A stretch of 64,000 bases of DNA from Prevotella sp. oral taxon 475 (GCF_018127805.1 NZ_CP072334.1:1218001-1282000), one strand, 5' to 3'. Shown: positions 53,594-63,014, counted from the stretch's first letter. Translations and numbers: made by a program. The notes: generated by a model from the sequence alone, not told the origin.

Positions 53594-53641
53594 GTTGCTT
53601 TCTCTCTGTCGGAACGATTTTTTTTCTTTCCAACAGTGCTG

Positions 53642-53672
53642 CAAAGATAATCAATTGTTTTTTAGTTGACAA
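53642..53672 (-). promoter_or_regulatory. Promoter of the M23-C69 peptidase operon
   Basis: On the minus strand TTG (53670-53672), 20 bp, TATCTTTG (53642-53649); the ATG is 48 bp downstream. Confidence 0.7.
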
Positions 53673-53695
53673 GTTGAGGAGTTGACAGATGCTAC

Positions 53696-54158
53696 TGTAC
53701 CCTACAAAACCGCCACGGAGAGGAAAATGGTGCTACTGTACCCTACAAAATCGCCACGGAGAGGAAAATGGTGCTATTGTACCCTACAAAATCGCCACGG
53801 AGAAGAAAATGGTGCTATTGTACCCTACAAAATCGCCACGGAGAGGAAAATGGTGCTACTGTACCCTACAAAATCGCCACGGAGACCAAATTGATGCTAC
53901 TGTACCCTACAGTAACGCCATCTGAGACAAAAATGATGCTACTGAGCGACTCAAAACCGTCGCGGAGACGAAAATGGTGTTACTGAGTGGCTCAAAACCG
54001 CCGCGGAGACAAAAATGATGATACTGAGCGACTCAAAACCGTCGCGGAGACAAAAATGATGTTACTGAGCGACTCAAAACCGTCGCGGAGACAAAAATGA
54101 TGCTACTGAGCGGCTCAAAACCGTCGCGGAGACAAAAATGGTGCTACTGAGCGGATCA
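53696..54158 (-). repeat. 41-bp tandem repeat array, CTCCGCG family, locus B
   Basis: About 12 cores in 41-bp steps (one step is 42), inverted relative to locus A. The first six cores read TGTACCCTACA (complement of TGTAGGGTACA) and the rest TGAGC-x-xCTCA types, with a GGAGAcAAAATGgTGcTAC backbone. It fills 53673-54268 with no gene. Confidence 0.95.
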
Positions 54159-54268
54159 AAACCGCCATCAGAGGCCAAAATGGTGAAATTCCGCCGTGAG
54201 AAACAGCAGTGGAGGTTCCTCCAAGTAGGGGAAACCTCCGCTATGAAAAAATCCTCAATTCTCAATCT

Positions 54269-54925
54269 TCAATTCTCAATTAAGATGGTGGCTTTTCCTT
54301 TTCGGGCCTCGAAATACGGATATTCGTCGCGCAGAGAGATGTCGTCGTAGATGAAGTCGGCCACAACGGTATCTTTCCCGTCGGGCAGAATCAATCCCAT
54401 CTTTCCATCCTTCTGTGCGATGATGGGCATCAGACAGAGGTCGTCTACGTAGGTGTAACAACGGCGCAGGAAGTCGTAGCGCGGAGAGACGAGCACCCGC
54501 CCGTCGTAATCGTTGATACCGAATTTGCCGTTCACCTCCACCACCTCGTGGTATCTGAGATATTTCGACTTGATGCGGTTGAGGTAGTACACCATCTTGC
54601 GGCGGTTGTTCACCAGTGTGAGCAGATAGTCGAACGTGTCGCAATAGTTGGCCATTGCCCGCGTGAGCACGATTTTAAAGTCGAGTCCGCTTGTCACCTT
54701 CCGGTTCAGGTCGATATATCGGGCGATGGCTCTTTCCTTTTCGGGAATGGTGAGGGTAGAGAGTTGCGCCTCAAATTTGAGCATGATGTCTTTCGTTCCC
54801 GACATACCTTTTATATATCGGTGTATCTGTCTGCTCATCTCGTCGCAGACAAACTTGTCGATGCGTTCTTCTTCAATCGGGTCGACGTAGGTAGCTTCAA
54901 AGTTTTCCAATGTGATTTGTTCCAT
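54269..54925 (-). CDS. WG-repeat-like cytoplasmic protein of unknown function
   Basis: A 218-residue protein from the ATG at 54925; the much longer frame to 55099 runs through intergenic DNA and the promoter. The N-terminal 120 residues are helical and charged. The C-terminal part has two WG-like beta repeats (GKFGINDYDGRVLVSPRYDF and GKMGLILPDGKDTVVADFIY). No signal peptide is present. Its promoter (TTG 54974-54976, 21 bp, TACCTTTG 54945-54952, minus strand) is clear. Function unknown; the repeats usually mediate binding. Confidence 0.75.
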   Translation of the reverse strand: MEQITLENFEATYVDPIEEERIDKFVCDEMSRQIHRYIKGMSGTKDIMLKFEAQLSTLTIPEKERAIARYIDLNRKVTSGLDFKIVLTRAMANYCDTFDYLLTLVNNRRKMVYYLNRIKSKYLRYHEVVEVNGKFGINDYDGRVLVSPRYDFLRRCYTYVDDLCLMPIIAQKDGKMGLILPDGKDTVVADFIYDDISLRDEYPYFEARKGKATILIEN

Positions 54926-54944
54926 GATGTGCCTCCTTTTCTCA

Positions 54945-54976
54945 CAAAGGTATGATCTTTTATTGAAATCGGGCAA
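54945..54976 (-). promoter_or_regulatory. Promoter of the WG-repeat-like gene
   Basis: Minus strand: TTG (54974-54976), 21 bp, TACCTTTG (54945-54952), 19 bp before the ATG. The rest of the 54926-55236 gap holds only the pflB promoter. Confidence 0.6.
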
Positions 54977-55121
54977 ATGGTTAAGCATTTTTTGCACAAC
55001 CGAGGGAGAGCCCATCAGCGGGCAGAGACATTTTCTGCACTCATGAGAAATAATGACAGAAACGAGAGAACGTGCGCAGATGGAGAACTGTGTGCACACA
55101 CAAAATACTAAGTTGTAAGTA

Positions 55122-55152
55122 TTGCCCGACCCTGCACAATGCCGTAATTTTG
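55122..55152 (+). promoter_or_regulatory. Promoter of pflB
   Basis: TTG (55122-55124), 20 bp, TAATTTTG (55145-55152). The leader to the ATG is 84 nt. Confidence 0.7.
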
Positions 55153-55236
55153 CAGCGCAAAACGGAGGAGACTCCGATTGCTATGAATAAACGTGTGTGT
55201 CACAGCACATGATGTTGAACTAATAAAAATAAATGA

Positions 55237-57486
55237 ATGAGACAAGAATGGAGAGGCTTCACCGGCGACAAATGGCAGGATGAAGTCAACATGCGTGAAT
55301 TTATTCAGAACAATTATACCGCTTACGATGGCGACGATAGTTTTCTGGCTGCTCCGACAGCAGCAACCGACCAACTCTGGGGTATGCTTCAGATGCTGCA
55401 AAAGGAAGAACGCGCCAAAGGCGGTGTGCTCGATATGGAAACCGAAGTGGTATCGGGAATGACGGCCTACGGACCTGGATACATCGGCGAGGGAACAAAA
55501 GAACTTGAACGGGTGGTGGGTTTGCAGACCGACCAACCGCTCAAACGTGCTTTTATGCCTTACGGCGGTATTCATATGGCCGAGCAGGCCTGCACAACGT
55601 ACGGTTATCAGCCGTCGGAAAAGCTGCACGAGATCTTTACCAAGTATTGCAAAACGCACAACGATGGCGTGTTCGATGCTTATACCGACGAAATGAAACT
55701 GGTGCGCCACAACCATATTCTCACCGGACTGCCCGACACTTATGGTCGCGGACGCATTGTGGGCGACTATCGCCGCGTGGCACTTTACGGCATCGACTTC
55801 CTCATTGACGAGAAAGAAAAAGATAAACGCAACTGCGGGTGCGGCGTGATGACCGAAGACGTCATCCGCCTGCGTGAGGAAATCTCCATGCAGATCAAGG
55901 CTCTGAAAGAGATGAAAGCGATGGCAGAAATCTACGGATACGACATCTCCCAACCTGCCAACAACGCCCGCGAGGCAGTGCAGTGGCTATACTTCGGCTA
56001 TTTGGCAGCCATCAAAACACAAAATGGAGCTGCCATGTCTGTTGGGCGCATCTCGACTTTCCTCGATATTTATATTCAGCGCGACTTCAACGAGGGAACG
56101 CTAACCGAAGCAGAAGCACAAGAGCTCATTGACCACCTTGTGATGAAATTCCGCATGGTGAAGTTCGCCCGCATACCCGCCTACAACCAACTCTTCTCCG
56201 GCGATCCCGTGTGGGCTACGCTCGAAGTGGCAGGAATGGGACAGGACGGCCGGTCGATGGTAACGAAAAACGATTTCCGCTTCCTGCATACGCTCGAAAA
56301 CATGGGACCCTCGCCCGAGCCCAACCTCACCGTTCTCTACTCCTCGCGTCTGCCCGAAGGTTTTAAGTACTACGCCTCCAAAATCTCGGTGAAAACCAGC
56401 TCTATCCAATACGAGAACGACGACGTGATGCGACCCGTTTGGGGCGACGACTACTCGATTTGTTGTTGTGTGTCGGCCACGCAAACCGGCAAGGAGATGC
56501 AGTTTTTCGGAGCCCGCGCCAACCTGGCCAAATGTCTTACCTATGCCATTAGTGGCGGTGTGGATGCCAAGACCCGCGAGCAGTGCGGACCGGCTTTGCG
56601 ACCCATTCAAGGTGATGTTGTGACTTACGAAGAATTTATGCCCCGTTTCATGGATATGATGGAATGGCTCGTGGGCGTTTACGTCAACACGCTGAACCTG
56701 ATCCACTACATGCACGACAAATACTTCTATGAGGCAGCCGAACTGGCTCTCATCGACACCGACGTGCGCCGAACCTTCGCTACGGGCATCGCAGGCTTCA
56801 GTCATGTGGTCGACTCGATTAGTGCCATCAAGTATGCCAAAGTGAACATTATTCGCGACGACACCGGTTTTCCCCTCGAATTTAAAACCGAGGGCGACTT
56901 CCCCCGTTACGGCAACGACGACGATCGCGCCGACGACATCGCCGTATGGCTCTTGAAGACCTTTATGAACATGATTCGCAAGCATCACACCTACCGCCAC
57001 TCGGAACCCACGACGAGCATCTTGACGATTACTTCGAATGTGGTTTATGGCAAATACACCAGTAACATGCCCGATGGACGGCCTGCCGGAGCTCCCCTTG
57101 CGCCGGGTGCCAATCCCTCGTATGGGGCAGAGAAAAACGGACTGCTGGCCTCGCTCAATTCCGTGGCTAAGTTGCCCTACGAGTATGCGCTCGATGGTAT
57201 TTCGAACACGCAGACCATCGCCCCGAGCACCCTCGGACATACCGAGGAAGAACGCGTAAACACGCTCGTAGGCGTGATGGACGGCTACTTCGACAAGGGC
57301 GCCCATCATCTCAATGTCAATGTCTTCGGCGTCGAAAAACTGATCAACTGCATGGAACACCCCGAGAAGGAGGAATACGCCAACTTCACCATTCGCGTCA
57401 GCGGATATGCCGTGAAGTTTATCGACCTCACCCGCGAGCAACAGCTCGACGTCATTGCCCGTCAGGCGCACGGAAAATTGGCATAG
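55237..57486 (+). CDS. pflB: Formate C-acetyltransferase (pyruvate formate-lyase)
   Basis: A 749-residue glycyl-radical enzyme. [19 protein letters not shown] holds the catalytic cysteines (Cys410 and Cys411 correspond to the usual pair), and [10 protein letters not shown] near the end has the radical glycine (Gly723). It splits pyruvate with CoA into acetyl-CoA and formate under anaerobic conditions. The start at 55237 matches the family: the first residues read [19 protein letters not shown]. It is followed by pflA but with an intrinsic terminator between, suggesting unequal expression. Confidence 0.97.
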   Translation: MRQEWRGFTGDKWQDEVNMREFIQNNYTAYDGDDSFLAAPTAATDQLWGMLQMLQKEERAKGGVLDMETEVVSGMTAYGPGYIGEGTKELERVVGLQTDQPLKRAFMPYGGIHMAEQACTTYGYQPSEKLHEIFTKYCKTHNDGVFDAYTDEMKLVRHNHILTGLPDTYGRGRIVGDYRRVALYGIDFLIDEKEKDKRNCGCGVMTEDVIRLREEISMQIKALKEMKAMAEIYGYDISQPANNAREAVQWLYFGYLAAIKTQNGAAMSVGRISTFLDIYIQRDFNEGTLTEAEAQELIDHLVMKFRMVKFARIPAYNQLFSGDPVWATLEVAGMGQDGRSMVTKNDFRFLHTLENMGPSPEPNLTVLYSSRLPEGFKYYASKISVKTSSIQYENDDVMRPVWGDDYSICCCVSATQTGKEMQFFGARANLAKCLTYAISGGVDAKTREQCGPALRPIQGDVVTYEEFMPRFMDMMEWLVGVYVNTLNLIHYMHDKYFYEAAELALIDTDVRRTFATGIAGFSHVVDSISAIKYAKVNIIRDDTGFPLEFKTEGDFPRYGNDDDRADDIAVWLLKTFMNMIRKHHTYRHSEPTTSILTITSNVVYGKYTSNMPDGRPAGAPLAPGANPSYGAEKNGLLASLNSVAKLPYEYALDGISNTQTIAPSTLGHTEEERVNTLVGVMDGYFDKGAHHLNVNVFGVEKLINCMEHPEKEEYANFTIRVSGYAVKFIDLTREQQLDVIARQAHGKLA

Positions 57487-57509
57487 AAACGACTTCGAAA
57501 TACTTATTG

Positions 57510-57546
57510 ACGACCGGCGGCAACACCCGTTCCGCCGGTCGTTTTT
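57510..57546 (+). terminator. Terminator or attenuator between pflB and pflA
   Basis: ACGACCGGCGG (57510-57520) pairs with CCGCCGGTCGT (57532-57542), then TTTTTAT. The pflA ATG is at 57560, so pflA requires read-through. Confidence 0.8.
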
Positions 57547-57559
57547 ATCTTTAAGAACG

Positions 57560-58306
57560 ATGACTCCTAAAGCACGCATACACTCCATCGAATCCTTCGG
57601 CTCGGTAGACGGTCCCGGCATCCGCTTTATCATCTTTTTGAAAGGCTGCCAGATGCGTTGCCGCTACTGCCACAATCCCGATACGTGGGACGAACACACC
57701 GACGACCTCCGCTCGGCCGACGAACTTCTGGACCAGGCTCTTCGCTACCGGTCTTATTGGGGTCGGACGGGTGGCATTACCGTCAGTGGTGGTGAGGCTC
57801 TTTTGCAGATCGACTTCCTGCTCGACTTCTTCCGTAAAGCCAAGGCACAGGGCATCCACACCTGTCTCGACACGGCTGCGCAGCCTTTTACACGGGACGA
57901 ACCTTTCTTCTCAAAGTTTGAGGAGCTGATGCACTACACCGACCTCATTTTGCTTGACATCAAGCACATCGACTCCCGGGCTCACCAACGGCTTACTGGT
58001 TGGAGCAACGAAAACATTCTCGACTGCGCTCGTTATCTCTCCGAGATCAACCTGCCTGTGTGGATTCGGCATGTGCTGGTGCCTGGTCTGACGGACGACG
58101 ACGAGTGTCTCTTCCACCTACGCGATTTTCTTAAAACGCTCCGCAACATCCGCCGCATTGAAGTGCTGCCCTATCATTCGATGGGGCTTTACAAATGGGA
58201 CAAATTGGGTATCCCTTACACCCTGCGCGGAGTGGATTCGCCCACATCCGAACGTGTGAAAAATGCCGAGCGAATCCTGGGCGAGGCCCTGCCGCCTTCC
58301 GAATAG
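57560..58306 (+). CDS. pflA: Pyruvate formate-lyase-activating enzyme
   Basis: A 248-residue radical SAM protein from the ATG at 57560; the longer frame from 57455 overlaps pflB and the terminator hairpin. GCQMRCRYCHNPDTW has the C-x3-C-x2-C cluster motif, and TVSGGEALLQIDFL is the SAM-binding GGE motif. It generates the glycyl radical on PflB under anaerobic conditions. No in-frame defect; length is normal. Confidence 0.95.
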   Translation: MTPKARIHSIESFGSVDGPGIRFIIFLKGCQMRCRYCHNPDTWDEHTDDLRSADELLDQALRYRSYWGRTGGITVSGGEALLQIDFLLDFFRKAKAQGIHTCLDTAAQPFTRDEPFFSKFEELMHYTDLILLDIKHIDSRAHQRLTGWSNENILDCARYLSEINLPVWIRHVLVPGLTDDDECLFHLRDFLKTLRNIRRIEVLPYHSMGLYKWDKLGIPYTLRGVDSPTSERVKNAERILGEALPPSE

Positions 58307-58390
58307 GAGGGCATGAGACTAAGGATTAACCTTCTGTAACAGGAATGTTAAACCTTGGTCGCCCGAAGTGCGCTTCTCGGCAAAACTTTC

Positions 58391-58430
58391 TGCGCATCTC
58401 GTTGAAATGAGATGCGCATCTCATTTCAAC
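58391..58430. promoter_or_regulatory. Overlapping perfect palindromes downstream of pflA
   Basis: GTTGAAATGAGATGC and its exact complement GCATCTCATTTCAAC are fused into a 30-bp perfect palindrome (58401-58430). An alternative stem, TGCGCATCTC (58391-58400) with GAGATGCGCA (58409-58418), overlaps it. Both cannot form together in one RNA. Confidence 0.7.
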
Positions 58431-58555
58431 TTTCTGCGCATCTATTTTTTGCCTCTGCGGAGAGTTGATTATCAAAGAGTTACGAGGACGATTTTTTGCT
58501 CCTTTTTACTGCCGCGTTTTAACAATTCGGAAAGGCGGATGACAGGAATGGCGAA

Positions 58556-60586
58556 TTAAGATTTCAGCTGGAGTTGCTCTTGCAGTTTTTCGATTTCGTC
58601 GCGATATTGGGCCGCCTGAATAAAATCGAGCTCACGGGTGGCCTGTTTCATCAGCTCGGTGGTGTTGGCGATGCTTTGCTCGAGTTGCTGGCGGGTCATG
58701 CGTTTCACAATTGGGTCGGCAGCGAAGACGGTTGGACTGGTATCAATACTGGGTGCAAGCATTTTTTCATACCTTCTCTCTTCCCGTTCCTCGGGCGAAG
58801 CGAAGGAATCTCTCACAGCTTTGGTGATTTGTTGGGGACGGAGGTGGTGCTTCTCGTTGTATTGCATTTGGATGCTGCGTCGTCGGGCGGTCTCGTCGAG
58901 GGTGAGTTGCATGCTGGGTGTGACGACATCGGCATACATGATGACCTTTCCGTGGATGTTCCGGGCGGCGCGACCTACGATTTGGGTGAGCGAGCGATGG
59001 CTGCGTAGAAAGCCCTCCTTGTCGGCATCGAGGATGGCCACGAGCGATACTTCTGGCAGGTCGAGACCCTCGCGCAGAAGATTGACCCCAACGAGAACAT
59101 CGTACTCGCCGGTGCGCAGATCATTCATGATGCGCACACGGTCGAGCGTGGGCACATCGCTGTGGATGTAGTTGGTTTTGATGCCGTGGCCGAGCAGATA
59201 GTCGGTCAGCTCTTCAGCCATCCGCTTGGTGAGCGTTGTGACGAGCACGCGTTCGTCTTCCTTGATGCGCTCGACAATCTCGGAGAGCAAATCGTCAATT
59301 TGATTTTCGCTCGGACGCACCACAATCTCGGGATCGAGCAGACCCGTGGGGCGGATGATCTGTTCGACCACTACTCCTTCGGCCTCCTCCAGTTCGTAAT
59401 CGGCGGGTGTGGCCGAGACGTAAATCACTTGGTGGAGCAGACTGTGGAACTCCTCGAAACGCAACGGACGGTTATCGAAGGCGGCCGGCAGACGGAAACC
59501 AAACTCTACGAGGTTTTGCTTCCTGGCGCGGTCTCCACCAAACATGGCCGAGATCTGCGGCAGACTGACGTGGCTTTCGTCAATGATGGTGAGGAAGTCT
59601 TGGGGGAAGAAGTCGAGCAGGCAGTAGGGCCGGTCGCCTGCCTCTCGGCCGTCGAAATAGCGGGAGTAATTCTCAATGCCCGAGCAGTGCCCCATTTCCT
59701 TGATCATCTCTAAGTCGTACTCGGTTCGCTCCTTGATGCGTTGGGCTCGGACAGGATCACCCATATTTTTGAAGAAGAGAATCTGCTTCATCAAATCGTC
59801 CTGGATGAGACGGATGGCTCTGGTGGTCTGCTCCTTCGTCGTAACGAAAATATTGGCAGGGTAAATTTTGTATTCCTCGAAAGAGTTGATTCGGTGGAAG
59901 GTGTTAGGATCGATTTCCTCGATGGAGTCGATCTCCTCGTCCCACCAGGTGAGGCGCAACCAGTGGTCGCTGTAGGCCATGGCTACGTCCACGGTGTCGC
60001 CTTTGACGCGGAAATGGCCGCGTTGCAGATCGATGTCGTTGCGTACATAAAGCGAGTTGACCAACTGCCGTAGAAACTCGTTCCGTTCTATGCGCTGTCC
60101 CCTCTTCACCGAAATAATACTGTTTTCCATCGCCGTCGGGCCGCCCATACCGTAAATACACGACACCGACGAAACCACCACCACATCGCTCCTCCCCGAC
60201 AGCAAAGCCGACACCGCCGAAAGCCGCAACCTATCAATCTCTTCGTTGATGGCCAGATCTTTCTCGATGTACACATCCGTGGAAGGAAGATAGGCTTCGG
60301 GCTGATAATAATCGTAATACGAAACATAATATTCCACCGCATTCTCGGGGAAAAAGCTCTTCATCTCCTCGTACAACTGCGCTGCAAGCGTTTTGTTGTG
60401 ACTCAGAATCAGCGTCGGCCGATTGCGCTGGGCAATCACATTGGCCATCGTAAAGGTCTTGCCCGAACCGGTCACTCCCAACAACACCTGCGAGCGGTCG
60501 CCTCTCTCTAATCCCTCTATTAATTGCCGAATGGCTTCGGGCTGGTCGCCCGTGGGCTTGAACGTCGATGTCAGTTTGAATTTCAT
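58556..60586 (-). CDS. uvrB: UvrABC system protein B
   Basis: A 676-residue helicase-like repair protein: LLGVTGSGKTFTMANVI (Walker A), YYVSYYDYYQPEAYLP (the beta-hairpin region), the DEAD-type DESHVSLPQ, and QIVGRAARN (motif VI). The C-terminal helical UvrC-binding domain ends EIEKLQEQLQLKS. It loads on damage with UvrA and then binds UvrC. A -7 element (TAATTTTG, minus strand, 60592-60599) lies only 5 nt from the ATG, so the message may be leaderless. Confidence 0.96.
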   Translation of the reverse strand: MKFKLTSTFKPTGDQPEAIRQLIEGLERGDRSQVLLGVTGSGKTFTMANVIAQRNRPTLILSHNKTLAAQLYEEMKSFFPENAVEYYVSYYDYYQPEAYLPSTDVYIEKDLAINEEIDRLRLSAVSALLSGRSDVVVVSSVSCIYGMGGPTAMENSIISVKRGQRIERNEFLRQLVNSLYVRNDIDLQRGHFRVKGDTVDVAMAYSDHWLRLTWWDEEIDSIEEIDPNTFHRINSFEEYKIYPANIFVTTKEQTTRAIRLIQDDLMKQILFFKNMGDPVRAQRIKERTEYDLEMIKEMGHCSGIENYSRYFDGREAGDRPYCLLDFFPQDFLTIIDESHVSLPQISAMFGGDRARKQNLVEFGFRLPAAFDNRPLRFEEFHSLLHQVIYVSATPADYELEEAEGVVVEQIIRPTGLLDPEIVVRPSENQIDDLLSEIVERIKEDERVLVTTLTKRMAEELTDYLLGHGIKTNYIHSDVPTLDRVRIMNDLRTGEYDVLVGVNLLREGLDLPEVSLVAILDADKEGFLRSHRSLTQIVGRAARNIHGKVIMYADVVTPSMQLTLDETARRRSIQMQYNEKHHLRPQQITKAVRDSFASPEEREERRYEKMLAPSIDTSPTVFAADPIVKRMTRQQLEQSIANTTELMKQATRELDFIQAAQYRDEIEKLQEQLQLKS

Positions 60587-60591
60587 AGCCG

Positions 60592-60599
60592 CAAAATTA
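60592..60599 (-). promoter_or_regulatory. -7 element at the uvrB start codon
   Basis: TAATTTTG on the minus strand ends 5 nt before the ATG; transcription would start at or next to it. Confidence 0.45.
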
Positions 60600-60641
60600 C
60601 GAAATATCTCCCGCCTTTTTGCTAAAAATAGTATTTCCGCT

Positions 60642-60671
60642 TTGAAAATAAGTCAATTATGTGTACTTTTG
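60642..60671 (+). promoter_or_regulatory. Promoter of the bamD-rpoZ-DUF4293 operon
   Basis: TTG (60642-60644), 19 bp, TACTTTTG (60664-60671); ATG 23 bp downstream. Confidence 0.7.
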
Positions 60672-60694
60672 CAACCTGAAAAAACGGAACGAAA

Positions 60695-61528
60695 ATGAAG
60701 CAACAACTTCTTCTTATCTCTGCCATCTTACTATTGTTCTCGGCCTGTGCACATGAATTCAATCAAGTGTACAAAACCGATAATATCCCCTACAAATACG
60801 AATACGCCAAAGAATGTTTCGCTAAAGGCAAATACACACGCGCGGTAACCCTTTTGCAAGAACTCATCACCTTGGAAAAAGGAACCGAAAATGCGCAGGA
60901 GAGCCTCTATATGCTGGCCATGGCCGAATATGGTAGCAAGGACTATGAAACGGCGGCGCAGTATTTCAAGAAATATTGTCAGGCCTATCCCAAAGGCCAT
61001 TATGCAGAGACGGCACAATACTACGTGGGGCAGAGCCTCTTTATGAGTACGCCCGAACCGAGGCTCGACCAGTCGAGAACCGTTTCGGCCATTGCCGATT
61101 TCCAAACTTTTCTCGATCTCTACCCCGATTCGCATCTCAAGCCCGCAGCGCAACAGCGTTTGTTCGATCTACAAGACAAACTTGTAGAGAAAGAACTCTA
61201 CTCGGCTCAACTCTATTACGACTTGGGCACCTACTTTGGTAATTGCAACAGCGGTGAAAACAACTACGAGGCCTGCATCATCACTTCGCAAAACGCTCTG
61301 AAAGATTATCCCTACAGCAAGCTCCGCGAAAACTTTGCCCTGCTGCTTATGAAGAGCAAATACGAATTGGCCCAGCAAAGCGTCGAAGCCAAACGCCTGG
61401 AACGTTTCCAAGACGCCGAAGATGAATGCTATGGTTTTATCAACGAATATCCCGACTCAAAAGACCGCAACCTGGCCGAGAAATACATCGCCAAGTGCAA
61501 GGAAATGACGAAAACGAAGTCGAATTAA
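60695..61528 (+). CDS. bamD: Outer-membrane protein assembly factor BamD
   Basis: A 277-residue lipoprotein with lipobox LFSAC (Cys18) and tetratricopeptide-like repeats over the first 150 mature residues (YEYAKECFAKGKYTRAVTLLQEL, ESLYMLAMAEYGSKDYETAAQYF). BamD bridges BamA to substrates in outer-membrane protein insertion. It is followed by the omega subunit gene and a DUF4293 gene, the usual Bacteroidales order. Length is normal. Confidence 0.94.
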   Translation: MKQQLLLISAILLLFSACAHEFNQVYKTDNIPYKYEYAKECFAKGKYTRAVTLLQELITLEKGTENAQESLYMLAMAEYGSKDYETAAQYFKKYCQAYPKGHYAETAQYYVGQSLFMSTPEPRLDQSRTVSAIADFQTFLDLYPDSHLKPAAQQRLFDLQDKLVEKELYSAQLYYDLGTYFGNCNSGENNYEACIITSQNALKDYPYSKLRENFALLLMKSKYELAQQSVEAKRLERFQDAEDECYGFINEYPDSKDRNLAEKYIAKCKEMTKTKSN

Positions 61529-61549
61529 TCAATCAGAATATATTTATTT

Positions 61550-61756
61550 ATGGATTACAAAAAGTCAAAGGCTCCGGTAAATACCGTCACAAGAGACATT
61601 ATGGACTTGTGCGACGAAACCAACAACATTTACGAGAGCGTTGCGATCATGGCCAAACGCGCCAATCAAATCAGTGTAGAAATCAAACAGGATTTGAACA
61701 AGAAACTGGCCGAATTTGCCTCCTATAACGAACGATACGTTGGAAGAAGTTTTTGA
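61550..61756 (+). CDS. rpoZ: RNA polymerase omega-like subunit, N-terminal part, frameshifted
   Basis: A 68-residue frame; the first 60 residues fit the Bacteroidetes RpoZ form (IYESVAIMAKRANQISVEIK). After EFASYN the frame departs and stops at 61756. A tandem ACGA duplication (61728-61731 and 61732-61735) causes it; removing four bases restores NDTLEEVFENREQIEISRYY and so on to 61889. Omega assists RNA polymerase assembly and ppGpp response. Whether this is a true mutation, an assembly error or a translational frameshift cannot be decided here. Bacteroidetes omega is about 110 residues, which fits the repaired length. Confidence 0.8.
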   Translation: MDYKKSKAPVNTVTRDIMDLCDETNNIYESVAIMAKRANQISVEIKQDLNKKLAEFASYNERYVGRSF

Positions 61757-61889
61757 GAATCGTGAGCAGATAGAGATTTCTCGTTACTACGAAAAACTTC
61801 CCAAGCCCACGTTGCTGGCCACACAAGAGTTTGCCGATGGAAATATCTATTGGAGAGACCCCTCGAAAGACGGACAAAATCAAGACTGA
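61731..61889 (+). pseudogene. rpoZ: Out-of-frame C-terminal half of rpoZ
   Basis: The +1 frame from 61731 reads NDTLEEVFENREQIEIS, then YYEKLPKPTLLATQEF and ends QNQD-TGA at 61887-61889. It has no own start, and looks like conserved RpoZ C-terminal sequence. It lies 3' of the 4-bp duplication. The stop overlaps the ATG of the next gene (TGATG), as expected for the intact ancestor. Confidence 0.72.
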
Positions 61890-62344
61890 TGTGGCAGCGT
61901 AGACAAACCCTGTTTCTTCTCCTGGCAATCGTGTTCGCCATCGTTTGCCTATGTTTACCCGTCGGTCATTTCGAACCGCAGGGAATGGGTCTTCATGCCC
62001 CGCTCTACAATCTGTGGCTGCGGAATGCCGAGGGAGGTGTGAGCCTGATGGGCAGTCTGCTCTTCGCCCTTTTGCTGCTGACATGCTCCATCGGTGTGTG
62101 GGCCATTCTTCGCTTTCACAACCGCCCTTTGCAGGCACGCCTCTGCGTGATGGGCATGTTGCTTCTGGCGATTTGGTATGCGTCCTTTTTCTTTTACGCC
62201 TACCACGTCGGATATCGGGATTACACTTTCCGACCAGCTGTAGCAGCTTGTCTTCCCTTTGTCAGTATGGTGTTTTATGGGATGGCTCGCCATTCCATTT
62301 TGGCAGACGAGAAACTGGTGCGCGCGGCCGATCGAATTCGATAA
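61889..62344 (+). CDS. DUF4293 family membrane protein
   Basis: A 151-residue protein from the ATG at 61889, which overlaps the stop of the repaired rpoZ by one base. Four hydrophobic segments near residues 8-25, 50-70, 85-105 and 115-135. The opening MWQRRQTLFLLLAIVFA is characteristic of DUF4293, a Bacteroidetes family of unknown function regularly placed after rpoZ. The 13-residue longer start (61850) is in the rpoZ tail and is rejected. Confidence 0.85.
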   Translation: MWQRRQTLFLLLAIVFAIVCLCLPVGHFEPQGMGLHAPLYNLWLRNAEGGVSLMGSLLFALLLLTCSIGVWAILRFHNRPLQARLCVMGMLLLAIWYASFFFYAYHVGYRDYTFRPAVAACLPFVSMVFYGMARHSILADEKLVRAADRIR

Positions 62345-62500
62345 TTCGTTGTCATCGTGTCGACCTGCGGCATGAGGTCTTTTCGTAGAAGGGAGAAGAC
62401 TCGGGTAAGTAACCGTTTCATTCAAAATTTCACTCAAATAGCTGTGGGGTTCTTTCTTCACAGCTATTTTTATTCCTCTTTCAAGTCTTTCTTTGTCTAC

Positions 62501-62921
62501 TGAACAGTTCAGTAGCCCCATTTTTGTCTCCGCGGCGGTTCTGAACAGTTCAGTAGCCCTATTTTTGTCTCCGCGGCGGTTCTGAACAGTTCAGTAGCCC
62601 CATTTTTGTCTCCGCGGTCGTTTTGAACAGTTCAGTAGCACCATTTTGGCCTCCGCGGCCGTTCTGAACAGTTCAGTAGCGTCATTTTTGTCTCCGCGGC
62701 GTTACTGTAGGGTACAGTAGCACTATTTGGGTCTCCGCGATGGTTTTGTAGGGTACAGTAGCACCAATTTTGTCTCCGCGGTGATTTTGTAGGGTACAGT
62801 AGCAGCATTTTTGTCTCCGCGGTGATTTTGTAGGGTACAGTAGTACCAATTTTGTCTCCGCGGTGGTTTGGTAAGGTACAGTAGCATCAATTTTGTCTCC
62901 GCGGTGGTTTTGTAGGGTACA
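62501..62921 (+). repeat. 41-bp tandem repeat array, CTCCGCG family, locus C
   Basis: Eleven cores in exact 41-bp steps (62501, 62542 and so on). The first five are TGAACAGTTCA and the later ones TGTAGGGTACA, in the same backbone as locus A. Nothing else is in 62345-63014 apart from the terminator. Confidence 0.95.
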
Positions 62922-62956
62922 GCGACAGGTCTCCTCTCTGGTTGGGTGTCAACAAA

Positions 62957-62990
62957 AAATGAGTGCAAGCCTAAAAGGCTGCACTCATTT
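62957..62990 (-). terminator. Terminator of rny
   Basis: AAATGAGTGCA (62957-62967) and TGCACTCATTT (62980-62990), plus an inner GCC/GGC pair. It lies 25 bp past the rny stop. Confidence 0.8.
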
Positions 62991-63014
62991 CGTTTCATAC
63001 TTCGCGTAACGCGA

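Noticed and set aside
53689-53925. Small proteins encoded in the 41-bp arrays (also 1389-1577, 17824-18129 and 62723-63025)
   Set aside because: Frames stay open only because the repeat unit lacks stops; peptides simply repeat every 41 residues, and both strands and several frames are open.
54926-55099. Longer N-terminus for the WG-repeat-like protein
   Set aside because: The extra 58 residues run across a good promoter and have no protein-like composition; the ATG at 54925 is preferred.
55108-55953. 281-residue open frame on the minus strand over the start of pflB
   Set aside because: Overlaps pflB and its promoter fully in antisense and has no recognisable domain.
56101-57633. 510-residue open frame opposite pflB
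   Set aside because: It is the antisense shadow of a clearly conserved glycyl-radical enzyme and has no domain of its own.
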